Origin: Aschersonia sp. MBC 622
Taxonomy: Eukaryota; Ascomycota; Sordariomycetes; Hypocreales; Clavicipitaceae
Assembly: GCA_030782805.1 (NCBI GenBank)
Contig: JARJPL010000007.1
Location: 33,749-97,748, forward strand
Direction: 5' to 3'
DNA length: 64,000 nt
The position numbers were made by a program, and so were the translations under genes. A model generated the notes under the pieces. That model ran no database searches. It was given only the letters and a program-made list of their open reading frames with translations, and had not been told where the DNA came from. Shown here piece by piece: positions 34,501-44,940 of the stretch. How positions within the stretch are numbered: position 1 is the first letter of the stretch; the number at the start of each line of letters is the position of its first letter.

Positions 34501-36811
34501 AGTCAGCCAGGGACTTCACCCATTTAGGGTGGCGTGTTTCGAGTTCCGGTGAGGTCTGGTGTATTCATAGTAACAAGACAGCTTTTATATGCGGAGAATG
34601 GGGCCAGCCAGTTTGCATAGGGCAACAAGTGGCGTCAAGACTTCAACAGCATACTCGTGCCAAAGTAGTCTAGTTTCGATTTGAAACACCTTAAATCCGG
34701 CCTTCGCAGCTGTAAAAATGGACTCGATTCTGGCGCGATACCCTCTTTAGACTGTAGCACGGACCCCCTCGGAGGTTGCCCCTGATTTCCACATTTCATC
34801 TATTTCCTACTCTGGAACTATTGGTCAGTCCGCCCATTATTATAGCGTTGTTGTTCTTCCTAGTCTTTGCGGTGCAGGATGGGATTCTTTTTCAATATGT
34901 CTAGTTCATATTCTTGAATTCTATTCCTGGCTAGTATACAAGTATGGAGCCTCTGCAGAGATGGAGTCGCAGCCTTGTTGGCATTGCAGACTGTCGCCTG
35001 CTGCGCTGCGCTGCGCTGCGCTGCGCTGCGCATCAACACCACCTTGCTGATCGGGTTCGGGACGGTCTTGCCTTTTCTGGCGGACATCCTTCATGCACCC
35101 GGAATCTGAGACGTTGCAGCCCTCGACGTGATCCCACGCTCGTATTTTTCCGCTTACGGGGGTGGCTATGTATGTACGCGGGGACGGCATGGAGACTTTG
35201 TCGCACTCTAAGTGCTGGTTTTTGCGATGCCTTTTTCTCTCGATTTTTTTAAAATTCTTCTCAAACCAGTGACTTAGCGCATGCGACAGAAAAAAACATG
35301 GGACAAAAAAAAGTTGCTCAAAACTTGGAGACTTTTCAGCATGTGGGAATTGCCATGCTTTTCGGGCCCCTATTCTTTTTTTTAAGCTTCCAGGCACAGC
35401 GCCACAGTTCAACTGTTCCAAAGTCCATGCGAAGGCGCGATTCACGAGTCGGCTTACTGCAATAGGCAAGAGAACCATCAACATTGGGCAAGCACAATGA
35501 AAACCTTGTTTTAGCCCACATGTAGTTGATTGTGCGTAAAGCTGTCTTGGCATTTCTTGGACATGGTGGTTATCGTGCCAGTCATCTCAACTATGGCTTC
35601 CTTTTCGTACGCCTGACAGCTCCTTTCGCTCCGAACGCACAGCCTGCGCACATGCTCGTTCCGTTGGGGAGGCCTTAGCGATTTGCCTTTGGCAACTCGA
35701 CGACCACGATAGCGGGGTAGAGATTATCCGTGCGTTGCAGGGGGGGGGGGTTGCCTTGTATCCGGACTCGCGAGGAGATTTCTCCCCGCGCCAGGTAACT
35801 AATTGCGTGGGAGCAGCATGTCTGCATTGTGCGTTTCATTTCCGAGTGGCAGACGCGTTCAAGTGAAGACGCGGGCCGACTTTGCAGTATACAGGGTAGC
35901 ACTGCGCGGTTACCACGATGAAGGCGTTGATCTGGAAAAGATATTGGCCCAAGTAGAGCTGTTGTCCAAGTCGTCAATAGAACAATAGTGTCGGCGAAAC
36001 GACGACATTCTGGGAAATGTCTCGCGCCACGGCATTCCATGCTCTTATATCTGTTTTTTTTCCTGACGGGCTCTTTGACACAAATTTTATCACCATGCTC
36101 GGTACATGTTTGAGACGTAAGGCTTGGGCCTCTCTTTCACATACAATCCCAAACGACTCACACACGAACGGTTTCCAGGGTTGCCTGGGGCCATGTTTCC
36201 GTCTGGCCGCTCCTCTTGTAAGCAGCCCGATCAACCGAGGCAAATACGCTAGAACGGCATAGAAGATCGCTCAAGATTGACAATCTGATCCTATCGGGAC
36301 TGCAAAAATTCTGACTCTTTTGCAACCTTTTTGCATGGCGGAGTGTTTGTGTAATCACATCTAATCAGCCCAACGGCCATGGCAAATGAATAGAAACATG
36401 AGCTGACTATCGAAACTGTTTTATAAATTCATGTCGGACGAAGCCCTATGTGCGTTTCATGGCAGGCAGACAAGGTGCAAGATGATTTGGATTCGTCGCG
36501 ATGCCCTCGGATGAGAGTTGAACATGACTGAACAGTCCCGGCCATCTCACGTAGGCCCTGCGGTTGGAAGACACGGAGTTACATAGGGAATGAAGCGCAA
36601 GTGTTTCGATCGTGATACAGGGACATGCTGTGCAAAAAACATGTGAACGTGATGATGTTTATGCCGTGATGATACTGTTCAAGAAGCGAACATAAATATG
36701 GCCGACAACGCCTCGAGATTCTCAATTTGCATTCCGCAGACAACCACTTCTCCTCAACAGCACAAACCAACGACCAAGGACAAACACAAAAAAAACAACT
36801 CAATTTACATC
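31562..36811. other. Gene-poor stretch upstream of the adhesin
   Basis: About 5.2 kb without any frame I can support as a gene on either strand. It contains a (CTGCG)n microsatellite at 35001-35030, a G-homopolymer run near 35741, and scattered A/T runs. It may hold upstream control sequence for the adhesin and for the small secreted protein at 36.8 kb, or decayed sequence too old to recognise. Confidence 0.55.
35001..35030. repeat. (CTGCG)6 microsatellite
   Basis: Six perfect CTGCG copies in a row within non-coding sequence. Likely length-polymorphic. Confidence 0.9.
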
Positions 36812-37331
36812 ATGCATTTCACTTACACAACCCTTCTCTGCGTCGCAGCGCATCTTGCCCTCGTCAACGCCGCGGCGCTCCCGGCCGCTAATAAAGGTAC
36901 AGACTTTTTTCCCAAGACTATATTACATCCCCCCCCCCTTCTGCCACTGCTGCCTCAGCAGCATGCCAGACGATGCCCCGAATTCTTTACTGACCCCCCT
37001 TGCAAAAGACTACGCGACCCATCAGCAGCACCAGCCACGCGCCGGCGGCGGCGGCGGCGGCGGCGCCGGTGGCATCCTCCAGATTCTCACGGACCACGGC
37101 AAGTACATGGCAAACCCGGCGTCGGCCGAGCAGCCCATCCCCGACGACGAGAACAATCAGCTGCGCGAGACGCACCGACAGGCGCACAAGACCATCTACG
37201 AGACCGTGTTGGGCGGCGACAAGGACCAGGCCGGGAAAGACAAGGAGGGGGCCGGGAAAGGCATGGAGGAGGCCGGGGGAGACAAGGACGCGGCGCCGGC
37301 GAAGGAGACGGATAAGGCTGCTGCCGCGTAG
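36812..37331 (+). CDS. Small secreted hydrophilic protein, Gly- and Lys/Glu/Asp-rich
   Basis: Two exons (36812-36896, 37009-37331) give 135 residues. The ATG at 36812 starts MHFTYTTLLCVAAHLALVNA, a strong signal peptide cut before AALPAANK. The intron (112 bp, GTACAG..AAAG) contains long C and T runs. The mature protein has a Gly run after PRA (about residues 40-46), a middle part with ILTDHGKYMANPASAEQPIP, and a tail of loose repeats (AGKDKEGAGKG, AGGDKD, AKETDKAAA) without Cys. It has no recognised domain and looks largely disordered. The wall, the matrix or the host interface are possible places for it. A TATAA-like ACATAAATAT lies about 120 bp upstream. The gene is real if the signal peptide and splice are taken together, but there is no family support. 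Confidence 0.65.
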
Positions 37332-38202
37332 ATGGGGGGAACAACTGCTGGGGTCCGGGAAAGATGGGCAGATCCGCAAATTCCGGCATCACATATCACA
37401 GAGAGAGAGAGCTCAATAGATAATTGTATAGATTTAGAATGTTGTATATGCTAGATATTCAACATATCGTATAATTATGCGCTGGCGCACAGCATGGTGT
37501 ACTATGTACTGGTACCACTTTTGAGTGATTATGGATCCGTTCAGACAACCCCGGGAATCATATGCAGCTCATGAGCCAACTACCCTCTAAATATTACTAA
37601 ATACTTTAATTTTGAATTAATTGCATCCGAGAAAAATAACATGTCATGCGCAAAAGATATGCAAGGTACCCGTGTAGGCAGGCGGACGGATCCGGATGCA
37701 CGCAACGACCTGGACCGTGCATTCAATTCATCCACAACACCACCCACCACCCACTTACAAAATGATCGAGGGCATGGCAAGGCTTCCCGCGTCCTTGTCC
37801 ACTCAAAAGATGTGGGGTTTAACTTGGTCAATGACAGAAATCATCATCCGACATCAAGCCCTGCCAAACTACGTTATAATCGGGGAATGGGTGCGCATGT
37901 TACCTTGCGTCGTGTTGCTGGGTGGTTCCTAATTTCCGCTAAGACGCTCGCATGACGCTTTGGGCGCGCGCGCCACTCTCACCAACAACGCGGGGAGCTC
38001 GGACGGGACGAAAATCAGAATGGTCTGATCCTCTCTGCTCTCTTGTCTAGAACGCCGTCCAAGCATCGCTAATTCGTATTTTACATCTCAATCTTGCTCC
38101 TTTTTTGTTTGGTTCGTCACAACCTCCTGAATCTAATTTGTGCTCAAGAAAACCAATACACCCATGCAATCATGTCTTGGCCATTGGTGAATACAGAATA
38201 CC
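37332..38202. other. Convergent intergenic region before VMS1
   Basis: About 870 bp between converging 3' ends. No supported gene. AT-rich stretches near 37430-37620 may contain the 3' processing signals. Confidence 0.5.
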
Positions 38203-40234
38203 CTACTTCCCCTGTAGTCTCTTTAGTCGTTCCTCGGCCGCACGCGCTCTCCTTTCGCGGTCCAATCGTAGTCTCATCTCTGGCGTCAGCCCTCTTGCCT
38301 CCTCCTCACGGCGCTCCTGCGCCGTCTTGGGCAGCAGAGCGGACGCGCCGCCGCCAAGCACCTGTCCGCCGCCGCGGCCGCCCTGTCTCTTGGACTCCGG
38401 CACCCGCGGCCCCTCCGTCTTGAGCCTCTCCTCCTCGGCGCGACGCCTCTCTGCCTCCTTGGCGTCGGCCTCGTCCTGCTCGCGGCGGGTGCGCTTGTCG
38501 GCCTCGGCCTTGCTCAGGGCCGCGGGCACACCGGCCGCCTCCCAGTCCCAGCGGGCCTCGCCCAGCTCGGCGCGCGCAACGCGGAAGGCGTCGCGCGTCG
38601 CCCGGTCTCCGGCTAGCTCAAAGGGCGTCTTGCCCTCGGCGTTTTTGAGCAGCGGGTTAGCCTCGCCACGCACCAGCAATCCTAGCACCATGGGCGCTGA
38701 GTTTTGCGACGCCGCGAGGTGCAGCGGATGAGGTGTGTGGTGGTGCGACTCGGTAGGCTCAAAGGCAAAGTCGGCCGAGAGCTTGTTGCTGGAGAGGTAG
38801 GACAGGAGGGCAGGCAATTTGGAGCGCCGTATAAAGGCCTGGAGCTGAGTGGTGTGAAGTAGTGCGGTTTGCGCAGCTTCCGTGAGCTTTGGTTTGGAAG
38901 GCTTTGGTGTTGCCGGCGTAGAAGAGACTGGCGTCGTCTTTTCAGGCTTGACTTCGCTTGCTGGATCGATTTCACGGACTTTGAGCCTCGTCAGCTCGAT
39001 GAAGCATCGCATCAGCTCCTTTTGCGTTGGCCGGCGCGTGTTGAATGGGAACCCGCGTATTCTCGGGTCGGTGTGTCGTAAAACCTGATTGTCGTACGGT
39101 CCGTACAGAGTGCGCCTGTTGGTGATGCCGGTCGCGCGAATGAACATGAGCTCCGAGGTAGCGAGCAGGGCCTTCCAGTCATGAAGCAGCTCTCGGACAT
39201 CCTCGACCAGCGCCTGCTCGTTGTATCGTCGCAGCGTGGACCCCGCAGAGTGCGCCGCGCCTTTGGCGTTGTCATTTGCCGATTGCGAACCTCCCTGCTT
39301 TCGCCTCGTCGTGTATCTGTGAAATGTCTTGTGTGCCAACACTGTGGCCTCGCGGTTCATGGGCGCGTTGTGTTTGCTCTGGCGCGGTGCGAGGGACACC
39401 ACCATGGCGGCAAAGTGGCCACCTCCAATCATGCATAAGAAAATGTGAGGTCCTTTGTAAGCAATCGGCGCCAGTGTGCCATCCTTGGCCGGGTGAGGAA
39501 TTGTGATTGGATCGAGCTGCTTTTTGCGTAACTCTTCCGTGAAATCGGTAGTCTTTTGTTGTTCATTTGTGAAGAGCGCACGATACACGCCGAAGAAGTG
39601 GTTCTCAGGAAGTAGCGGCGAGCTGAACCAAAGCAGCGGTGTTTTCCCGGGTTTCTGCACCTTTGTTTCGCCGTCGTCATCGTCGTTGGATGAGGCGCTT
39701 TTACCGGCAATCTTGGCTTGTCGCTTCAACAGCGCTGTCAATGTTGTGTCGTTTGCGTCGTCATCGTCGTCATCGTCGTCGTCCGAATCGGAGCCCGAAA
39801 GCGACTCGTCCAAGTCTTCGATGAGCTTCTCAAACTCTGTCTCCGAGACTGGCTTCTTGCCACGCAGCTTCTGCTTGAGGTTGTAATTGTGTAGATCGGA
39901 TTTCAGGTGGCCGCGCTGGTCCAGGACATTGGTAAACGCCAAGCCGCACAGCGAACACGACAGCGATCCGACGGTGTTTGTTTCGGTCGTTGTAGAATCA
40001 GTACTTGTCACGCTCGGCGAGCTGGGTCGCTCTGGCACGAGCGAGGGGGCAGTCGAAAGTGTGTCGACATTGGGCTTGAGAGTGATGGAGCGAAGAAGCT
40101 GTGGAGGAAGATCGTAGGCTGCGTAGGTCGATGCTGGTTAGCTGCCAATCGTCACATTCGGTAGGGTGCTGTTTCGCAATGGCGAGCCTACCGTAGAGCG
40201 GACGGCCCATGTAGTCTTCGCTTTGGGACGCCAT
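38203..40234 (-). CDS. VMS1: VMS1/ANKZF1 peptidyl-tRNA hydrolase of ribosome quality control
   Basis: Two exons (40192-40234, 38203-40118) give 652 residues. The ATG at 40234 starts MASQSEDYMGRPLYAYDLPP. The 73-bp intron (GTAGGC donor) restores the conserved YDLP start. A C2H2 zinc finger (Cys69, Cys72, His85, His91; SCSLCGLAF..HLKSDLHNYN) is followed by an acidic run. Then comes the VLRF1 domain with FFGVYRALF, GGGHFAAMVV and KTFHRYTTRRKQGGSQSAND. Its catalytic Gln is about residue 293. Ankyrin-type sequence follows (HPLHLAASQNSAPMVLGLL). The extreme C-terminus has a VIM motif (RERRARAAEERL) that binds Cdc48/p97. VMS1 releases nascent chains from stalled 60S subunits and counters CAT-tailing. 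All key parts are present, so the gene looks intact and ordinary. Confidence 0.95.
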
Positions 40235-41235
40235 ACTGCCTCCTGGGCCCGGACAATTTTTAAAAATGGTACAGCAAACAAAATGTCCAAGGGTGCAAAA
40301 GTTGCGTGGGCCCTTGTAGTAAAGTAGTAGTTTGCAGCGATGACTCTTCGCCGGGCGGCAAACTGGAGCTTAGTCAAATGAGGGTCTGCTAATGACGTAG
40401 ATCTAGAAGGAACACAGCCCGTTGAAGTTGAAGCTTTTCCTGCTGAAATATGAATCTGAACTGAAAGCATTTTATTTAGCCTCTGTGAAGATGCTGATAG
40501 ATTTTTTTAATTGTGTTCTTCAAAATCTTCCTCCCTCGAAGCGCAAAGTCTTCTTGTTCAGGTGGCAGTAGGTCTAACTACTTCTCGGTTCGGACAAGAC
40601 CCAGCCAGACGCGACTCTCTTCCTTCAACCTCTCATTTGGTCCATCGAAAATGGCTTGCCGCCCGAGACTGCACATTTGATGCGTGACTTCTGAACTCCC
40701 GGCTCACTCGATACGCTCATTGCCAATGCGTCGGCATGAATCTCTGTACTCCCGCCGGGCGCCCGCTTTTCCAACAAACATGCCGTTCCTCCCTTAGCGA
40801 GCGCTCGTGCATAATTACCCTGTGCTCTTATATCTTGATCATTATCGACTCATAGAGAGCCGCAGATGCTTTTGGGCTCGTTGGTCTATATCTGAAGTGC
40901 TCACTATATACCAAGCATTGCACGAGGTGCTCACATGCAGCACGAGTTTAAAAGAAGGCAACATCAAAGTCTTCAAGAATATGCAAGTATGATTTCATTA
41001 AGCCCATTTCAAACCATATCCAATACTCCCTGGTTTTAGTAAATGCGCTGTACGCGCTCTCTTTCGAGCACGCAACAGGTGAAACAAACCCTCAATTCCA
41101 ACAGAAATAACGCCACGCAATGCACTTCCCAACATCAAATCGTACACAATGTTCCTCCAAATTTTTGTCACGCTCTCCCCTTTCTGCATTCCTGATGACG
41201 CTTGAAGGTCCCGGCTCATGCGACTATCCTGTCAC
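40235..41235. other. Intergenic between VMS1 and the first orphan gene
   Basis: About 1 kb serving as the VMS1 promoter and the 3' region of the next gene. No supported gene. Confidence 0.5.
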
Positions 41236-43122
41236 TCACCTGGTCCGGGTATTCCTCTTGCTTCTGCGAAGAGGCTGCAAAGCGCGCCGTTCCACGGCTT
41301 CTCGACGACGCTGCCTGGCTCTGGCCCGAGGGGACAATTCTATCCTGGCTTCATCTACTGGAGAACCCGCGCTACGTGGGGTGTCTTCCCTAATGAAGAC
41401 ACCCTCATACCGTTGGCGGTCCTCCGAGATGGCCAAGTCCTCGTCCTGCGACGTATCCCTGCTGATGACTGAGCCCTCATCCGGGGAACCATCATTTCGA
41501 ATGACGGCACTCCCGTTCTCTGGGCTGTCCTCATGGATGACGAAATCCTCGTCGCGAGAGGCGTCCTCGTGAAGGGCGGAATCTCCGTTCTCCGGACTGT
41601 CCTCGTAAATGACAAAATCGTCATCGTTTCGGTGCCCGTCCCCATTGGTGGCCAATCCATCAGTGAAAGCGCCGTGCCTGTCAGCAGCCTCTGAGGAAAC
41701 ACCATTGCCGGCACGAAAAGGGGATAGTAACGGCGCGTAAATCACCGTGGAATCCTGCGATCTAGCTGGGGATAAACCACTATCCGTCGATCCGCTCGAT
41801 CCAGCCACCGCCACCCCTTTTCGCTTGGTCGCCTTGGACACTCTCTGCAGTGAAGGCAAGGGACCGAGAACCCGTCGCTGATACGACTCTCCCGAAAAGA
41901 CTCCTCGGCTAGGCTCGCGTCGGACGACACTGACAGGCGATCGCTGCCCACCTGGTCCTCGGCCCATGGCTTCCTGTACTGCCGCGCGAACCTCGGCAGG
42001 CCGCAGTCCCGCAAGCCGCATTTCCTCCGCAACAGAGGTAGGAGGCGCTGGCGCTGGCGCTGTATTTTCCATATCTGAATCATGAGGCGCCTGGTTCTCC
42101 ATGTCCGAATCGTTGGACGACGTGTGCGACTCGGCGTCCTCCTCTGGCAACGACTCAGTTGAACCCGGCATTTGCTCCAGCGTGCGCCCGTGAAGCGCTC
42201 CGCTAGGCAATGCTGGTCCCGAGTCTGCATACCGTTCGCATCTCCTCGCCACCTCTGTTGGCATGTACTCGCGGAACCCGACGGTCGTGGGGAGTTGCGA
42301 CGATTGCGCCGATCCATAGAGCGCAAAGAAGTGATTTTCCTCTGCGCTCTCGGCGTCAGCCGCCGCCGCCGCCGCCGTCCTCCTCCCGCCGACGGCTGCG
42401 GGATGCTGCTCGTGCTTCCACCGCATCCCCGGAAAGATGTCCCAGCTGCCGTCGCTCTCGTCCCAGATGCCCTGCGGCTTCCATTGCTGCTCCCGCACGT
42501 TGTGAAGTGCCTCGGCAAACATGTTCCTTCCCAATGTAGGCGGCAGGCCGGCTTCTCCGCGTGAGCTACTGCCGCAAAGCTCTGGTGGGATGCGCGGCGG
42601 GCTACTCAGGAAATGCAGGTGCTCATACTCGGCCATGACCTCGTACATGAACTGGAAGCAAGGCCGCGACATTTCCCGCGACCTGTCCGGTCGATGCGAG
42701 GAGGTCGCCGCCTTGCGCGCGCCGTTTATGCCTTCGTGCCGCCACTGCCCGCGCGGCACCGGCTGTTCGCACTGCCAGCCGCAGAGACCCTGCTTCTCCC
42801 AGCGCTGCCAGACAAGCTTTCTGGCCATGTCTGCCCTCTCCTCGCCCGTGGCGTGGTGTCGCTCGTCGAGCATGCACGCGTTCCACTTCTCGAGCAGTCT
42901 CTTTTCCTCGAGAATGACGAGTGCGCGGAAACGATTCTCTGGCAGGGAAGCAACGTGATGGACCAGTGCGACGCGCCTCTCTCTCTGGTCTGCTGCGCCT
43001 TGCTCATCGTCCTCGGAGTCTGTGTGGTCGTCTTCGGCATGGAGGACTTGCGCTTCGGTTTCGGGCTCCGTTCTTGGTCGGCGGGAGAAGAGACCAGAAA
43101 TACGATTGATGATGAAACTCAT
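41236..43122 (-). CDS. Orphan protein with acidic repeats and basic C-terminus (unknown function)
   Basis: A single exon of 628 residues from the ATG at 43122 (MSFIINRISGLFSRRPRTEP). The reading frame stays open further upstream, but MSFII.. is the first Met that leaves a normal leader. I do not recognise a family. The N-terminal half is helical and charged, with aromatic patches such as KLVWQRWEKQGLCGWQCEQP and FQFMYEVMAEYEHLHFLSSP. Near the middle lies EENHFFALYGS. Two NDSDMEN / HDSDMEN copies come next. Then a loose acidic repeat of about 20 residues recurs four or five times (DFVIYEDSPENGDSALHEDA, DFVIHEDSPENG). The tail is basic (ELSPRARARQRRREAVERRA..RRSKRNTRTR) and could be a nuclear signal. 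No signal peptide or membrane helix is seen. Layout resembles the orphan gene at 46.6-49.1 kb. Confidence 0.75.
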   Translation of the reverse strand: MSFIINRISGLFSRRPRTEPETEAQVLHAEDDHTDSEDDEQGAADQRERRVALVHHVASLPENRFRALVILEEKRLLEKWNACMLDERHHATGEERADMARKLVWQRWEKQGLCGWQCEQPVPRGQWRHEGINGARKAATSSHRPDRSREMSRPCFQFMYEVMAEYEHLHFLSSPPRIPPELCGSSSRGEAGLPPTLGRNMFAEALHNVREQQWKPQGIWDESDGSWDIFPGMRWKHEQHPAAVGGRRTAAAAAADAESAEENHFFALYGSAQSSQLPTTVGFREYMPTEVARRCERYADSGPALPSGALHGRTLEQMPGSTESLPEEDAESHTSSNDSDMENQAPHDSDMENTAPAPAPPTSVAEEMRLAGLRPAEVRAAVQEAMGRGPGGQRSPVSVVRREPSRGVFSGESYQRRVLGPLPSLQRVSKATKRKGVAVAGSSGSTDSGLSPARSQDSTVIYAPLLSPFRAGNGVSSEAADRHGAFTDGLATNGDGHRNDDDFVIYEDSPENGDSALHEDASRDEDFVIHEDSPENGSAVIRNDGSPDEGSVISRDTSQDEDLAISEDRQRYEGVFIREDTPRSAGSPVDEARIELSPRARARQRRREAVERRALQPLRRSKRNTRTR

Positions 43123-44259
43123 CTTGGAAAGACCTTTAAAATGTTGGCGGTCAAATTGGGTATTGCCCACTGCTGAAGGAAGGTGCTGATGAGTTATGAA
43201 TGGGATGGAGATGCTTATAATAATCGAGGTGAATGAAGCTGTCTCGCAAACTAGTTGAGGGATCGCAAAGTAGAATATCGCAAATGATCGAAGCATCGCC
43301 CCCCCCTAGCCTTTTATACCACTGCCGAAAGTCACACAATGAGTGCCGCAGTCTACATCACCTTTTGGTTGTACGTGGTTGTGCAGCAGCTGTGCGAATG
43401 GCTGGCCATGAACAGCTCATTTCCCGCCGTGCGATGCAGCCGTACACAAAGTTTTGGATGTTTCGCATGTATACACGTTTATCGAATATAGCAGCATTTG
43501 TACAATGTCGCACCAGACTGATGCGATTTTCACCGCCGGTCTGGTCCAACCCCGGGAGCCTGTTTTTCTTCCCCAAGCGTCGACTCCTCGGCATTTGGTC
43601 ATTGGCGGCCGTTGCTGGCATGATTTTACTGTCGCTATTCCGTTTTTTTTGTTGAAATTGTAGATAATGTTATCATCACTAGAATAACTAGTAGCCAACA
43701 AGCCCGTCGGGTGGGGGGGGGAGAGGTGGGATTGAGAACTCGTGTGTTTTTTTTGGCCTTCATCTAGACAACCACTTGTCCTTCCTTTGTAATCAACTCC
43801 TGTAGCATTCTCTATTTGTGCAGTTTCAGGTACACTCCTTTCGACCGAGATACGCATGCTGCAGGGGGGCGTGATACAGCGTAGTGCTTTGCACACGGTA
43901 CTACGACGCGTAGCCGAGAAGCGATACGCGTGCAGAGTATTGGATGCACAAGAGTTACCTGATAGCCCTGTAAAGTGTAACGCGAAAATACGTCTGTATA
44001 CTGTTTTTTCAGAAACAAATAAGAATTTAAGAAAAGGAGAAAACTCGGAAAATAAACCATTCGCTTTAGAGGGTTCAAGTGTGTTGATCAACTTGTAAGT
44101 GTAGTTTTGCCAATGTGATCTGCTTCTTAGGCCGACCCGGCTAGAAAGAACTAGACTCATAATTCTGTGGCTGTTTTTGTCTACTCGTGCACGCCCCCTG
44201 TGGCGCATGCATGCACATAGTCACCATGGGCCGCCTCTTGCTCTCCTGGCTCTATTGAG

Positions 44260-44293
44260 ATTCTCAGGTTGTTTTCAAAAACAACCTGAGAAT
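44260..44293. repeat. Perfect inverted repeat, 16-bp arms, 2-nt loop
   Basis: The arm ATTCTCAGGTTGTTTT (44260-44275) is followed by CA and then its exact reverse complement (44278-44293). Such a tight snap-back is unusual in free DNA and is not at a gene 3' end that I can identify. Confidence 0.9.
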
Positions 44294-44525
44294 TATGGGC
44301 CCAGTCTCTGTTGCTCGATAAAGCGCAGCCAAGTCGAATCTATGCTTAAGTGCGGCCGATACTGGCGGCCATGATTGCCAAGCTGGCATTTCTTCCCTCG
44401 GGGCAGCGACTGACTTTATATATAATGATATGAAGCTATTGCCGAATGGGGGAGTATCACGGGACCACATATGGCAGAGGCGGTTACAGCGACCTCGAAC
44501 GGTCGGGTCGGGTCGGCGAAGAGGC

Positions 44526-44940
44526 TCAATCTTGGGCCCAGTCGGCAGGGTAGCTGACGAGGGCCTGCAAGCGCGCGGTTGGAGAAGCCACCGAGGAGGT
44601 GCTTGGGGGAACTTTTATACCAGGCAATGATGTCGTTGGACGGATTGATTGAGCATTGCCGGTGCTGTTGTCTTGGTACTGGCGGGTAGCGGCGGCGGCA
44701 AGACGTGGTAAGGCCGTTGACGAGATAGCTCGGGCCAAAGTAACTTGGAGATGGTCCTGCATGCCCTGCCCGACTCCCGAGCGGTCGGCAACGACGGGAA
44801 TGTTGAACTTTGTTGAGCGTCTCTGCAGGGCCGCGCGTAATCTGCAGCGACGCCACAACGTACGTTATCTGCTCGCAGGCAGCCAAGATGGAGTATCCTG
44901 CATTGTTGACCAGGTAGTCGATGCTGCCGAGGGCCCGGGG
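44526..44940 (-). pseudogene. Decayed chimeric fossil: SDR fragment joined to GMC-oxidoreductase fragment
   Basis: Read on the minus strand, the upstream part encodes GSIDYLVNNAGYSILAACEQ, the NNAG segment of a short-chain dehydrogenase. Within about 60 bp this passes into GMC-oxidoreductase sequence: RGPAETLNK, then in another frame FNIPVVADRSGVGQGMQDH, then in the first frame FGPSYLVNGLTT. The two recognisable families are joined and the GMC part needs at least two frameshifts. Neither enzyme is complete, and no start or catalytic core is kept. I treat it as non-functional debris of two genes. Boundaries are approximate. Confidence 0.6.

Noticed and set aside
34921..35553. Minus-strand frame of about 210 codons across the (CTGCG)6 repeat.
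   Set aside because: Part of its length comes from the microsatellite, and no domain or codon pattern supports it.
38869..40164. Short plus-strand frames opposite VMS1.
   Set aside because: The minus strand has the complete VMS1 protein with zinc finger, VLRF1 and VIM motifs.
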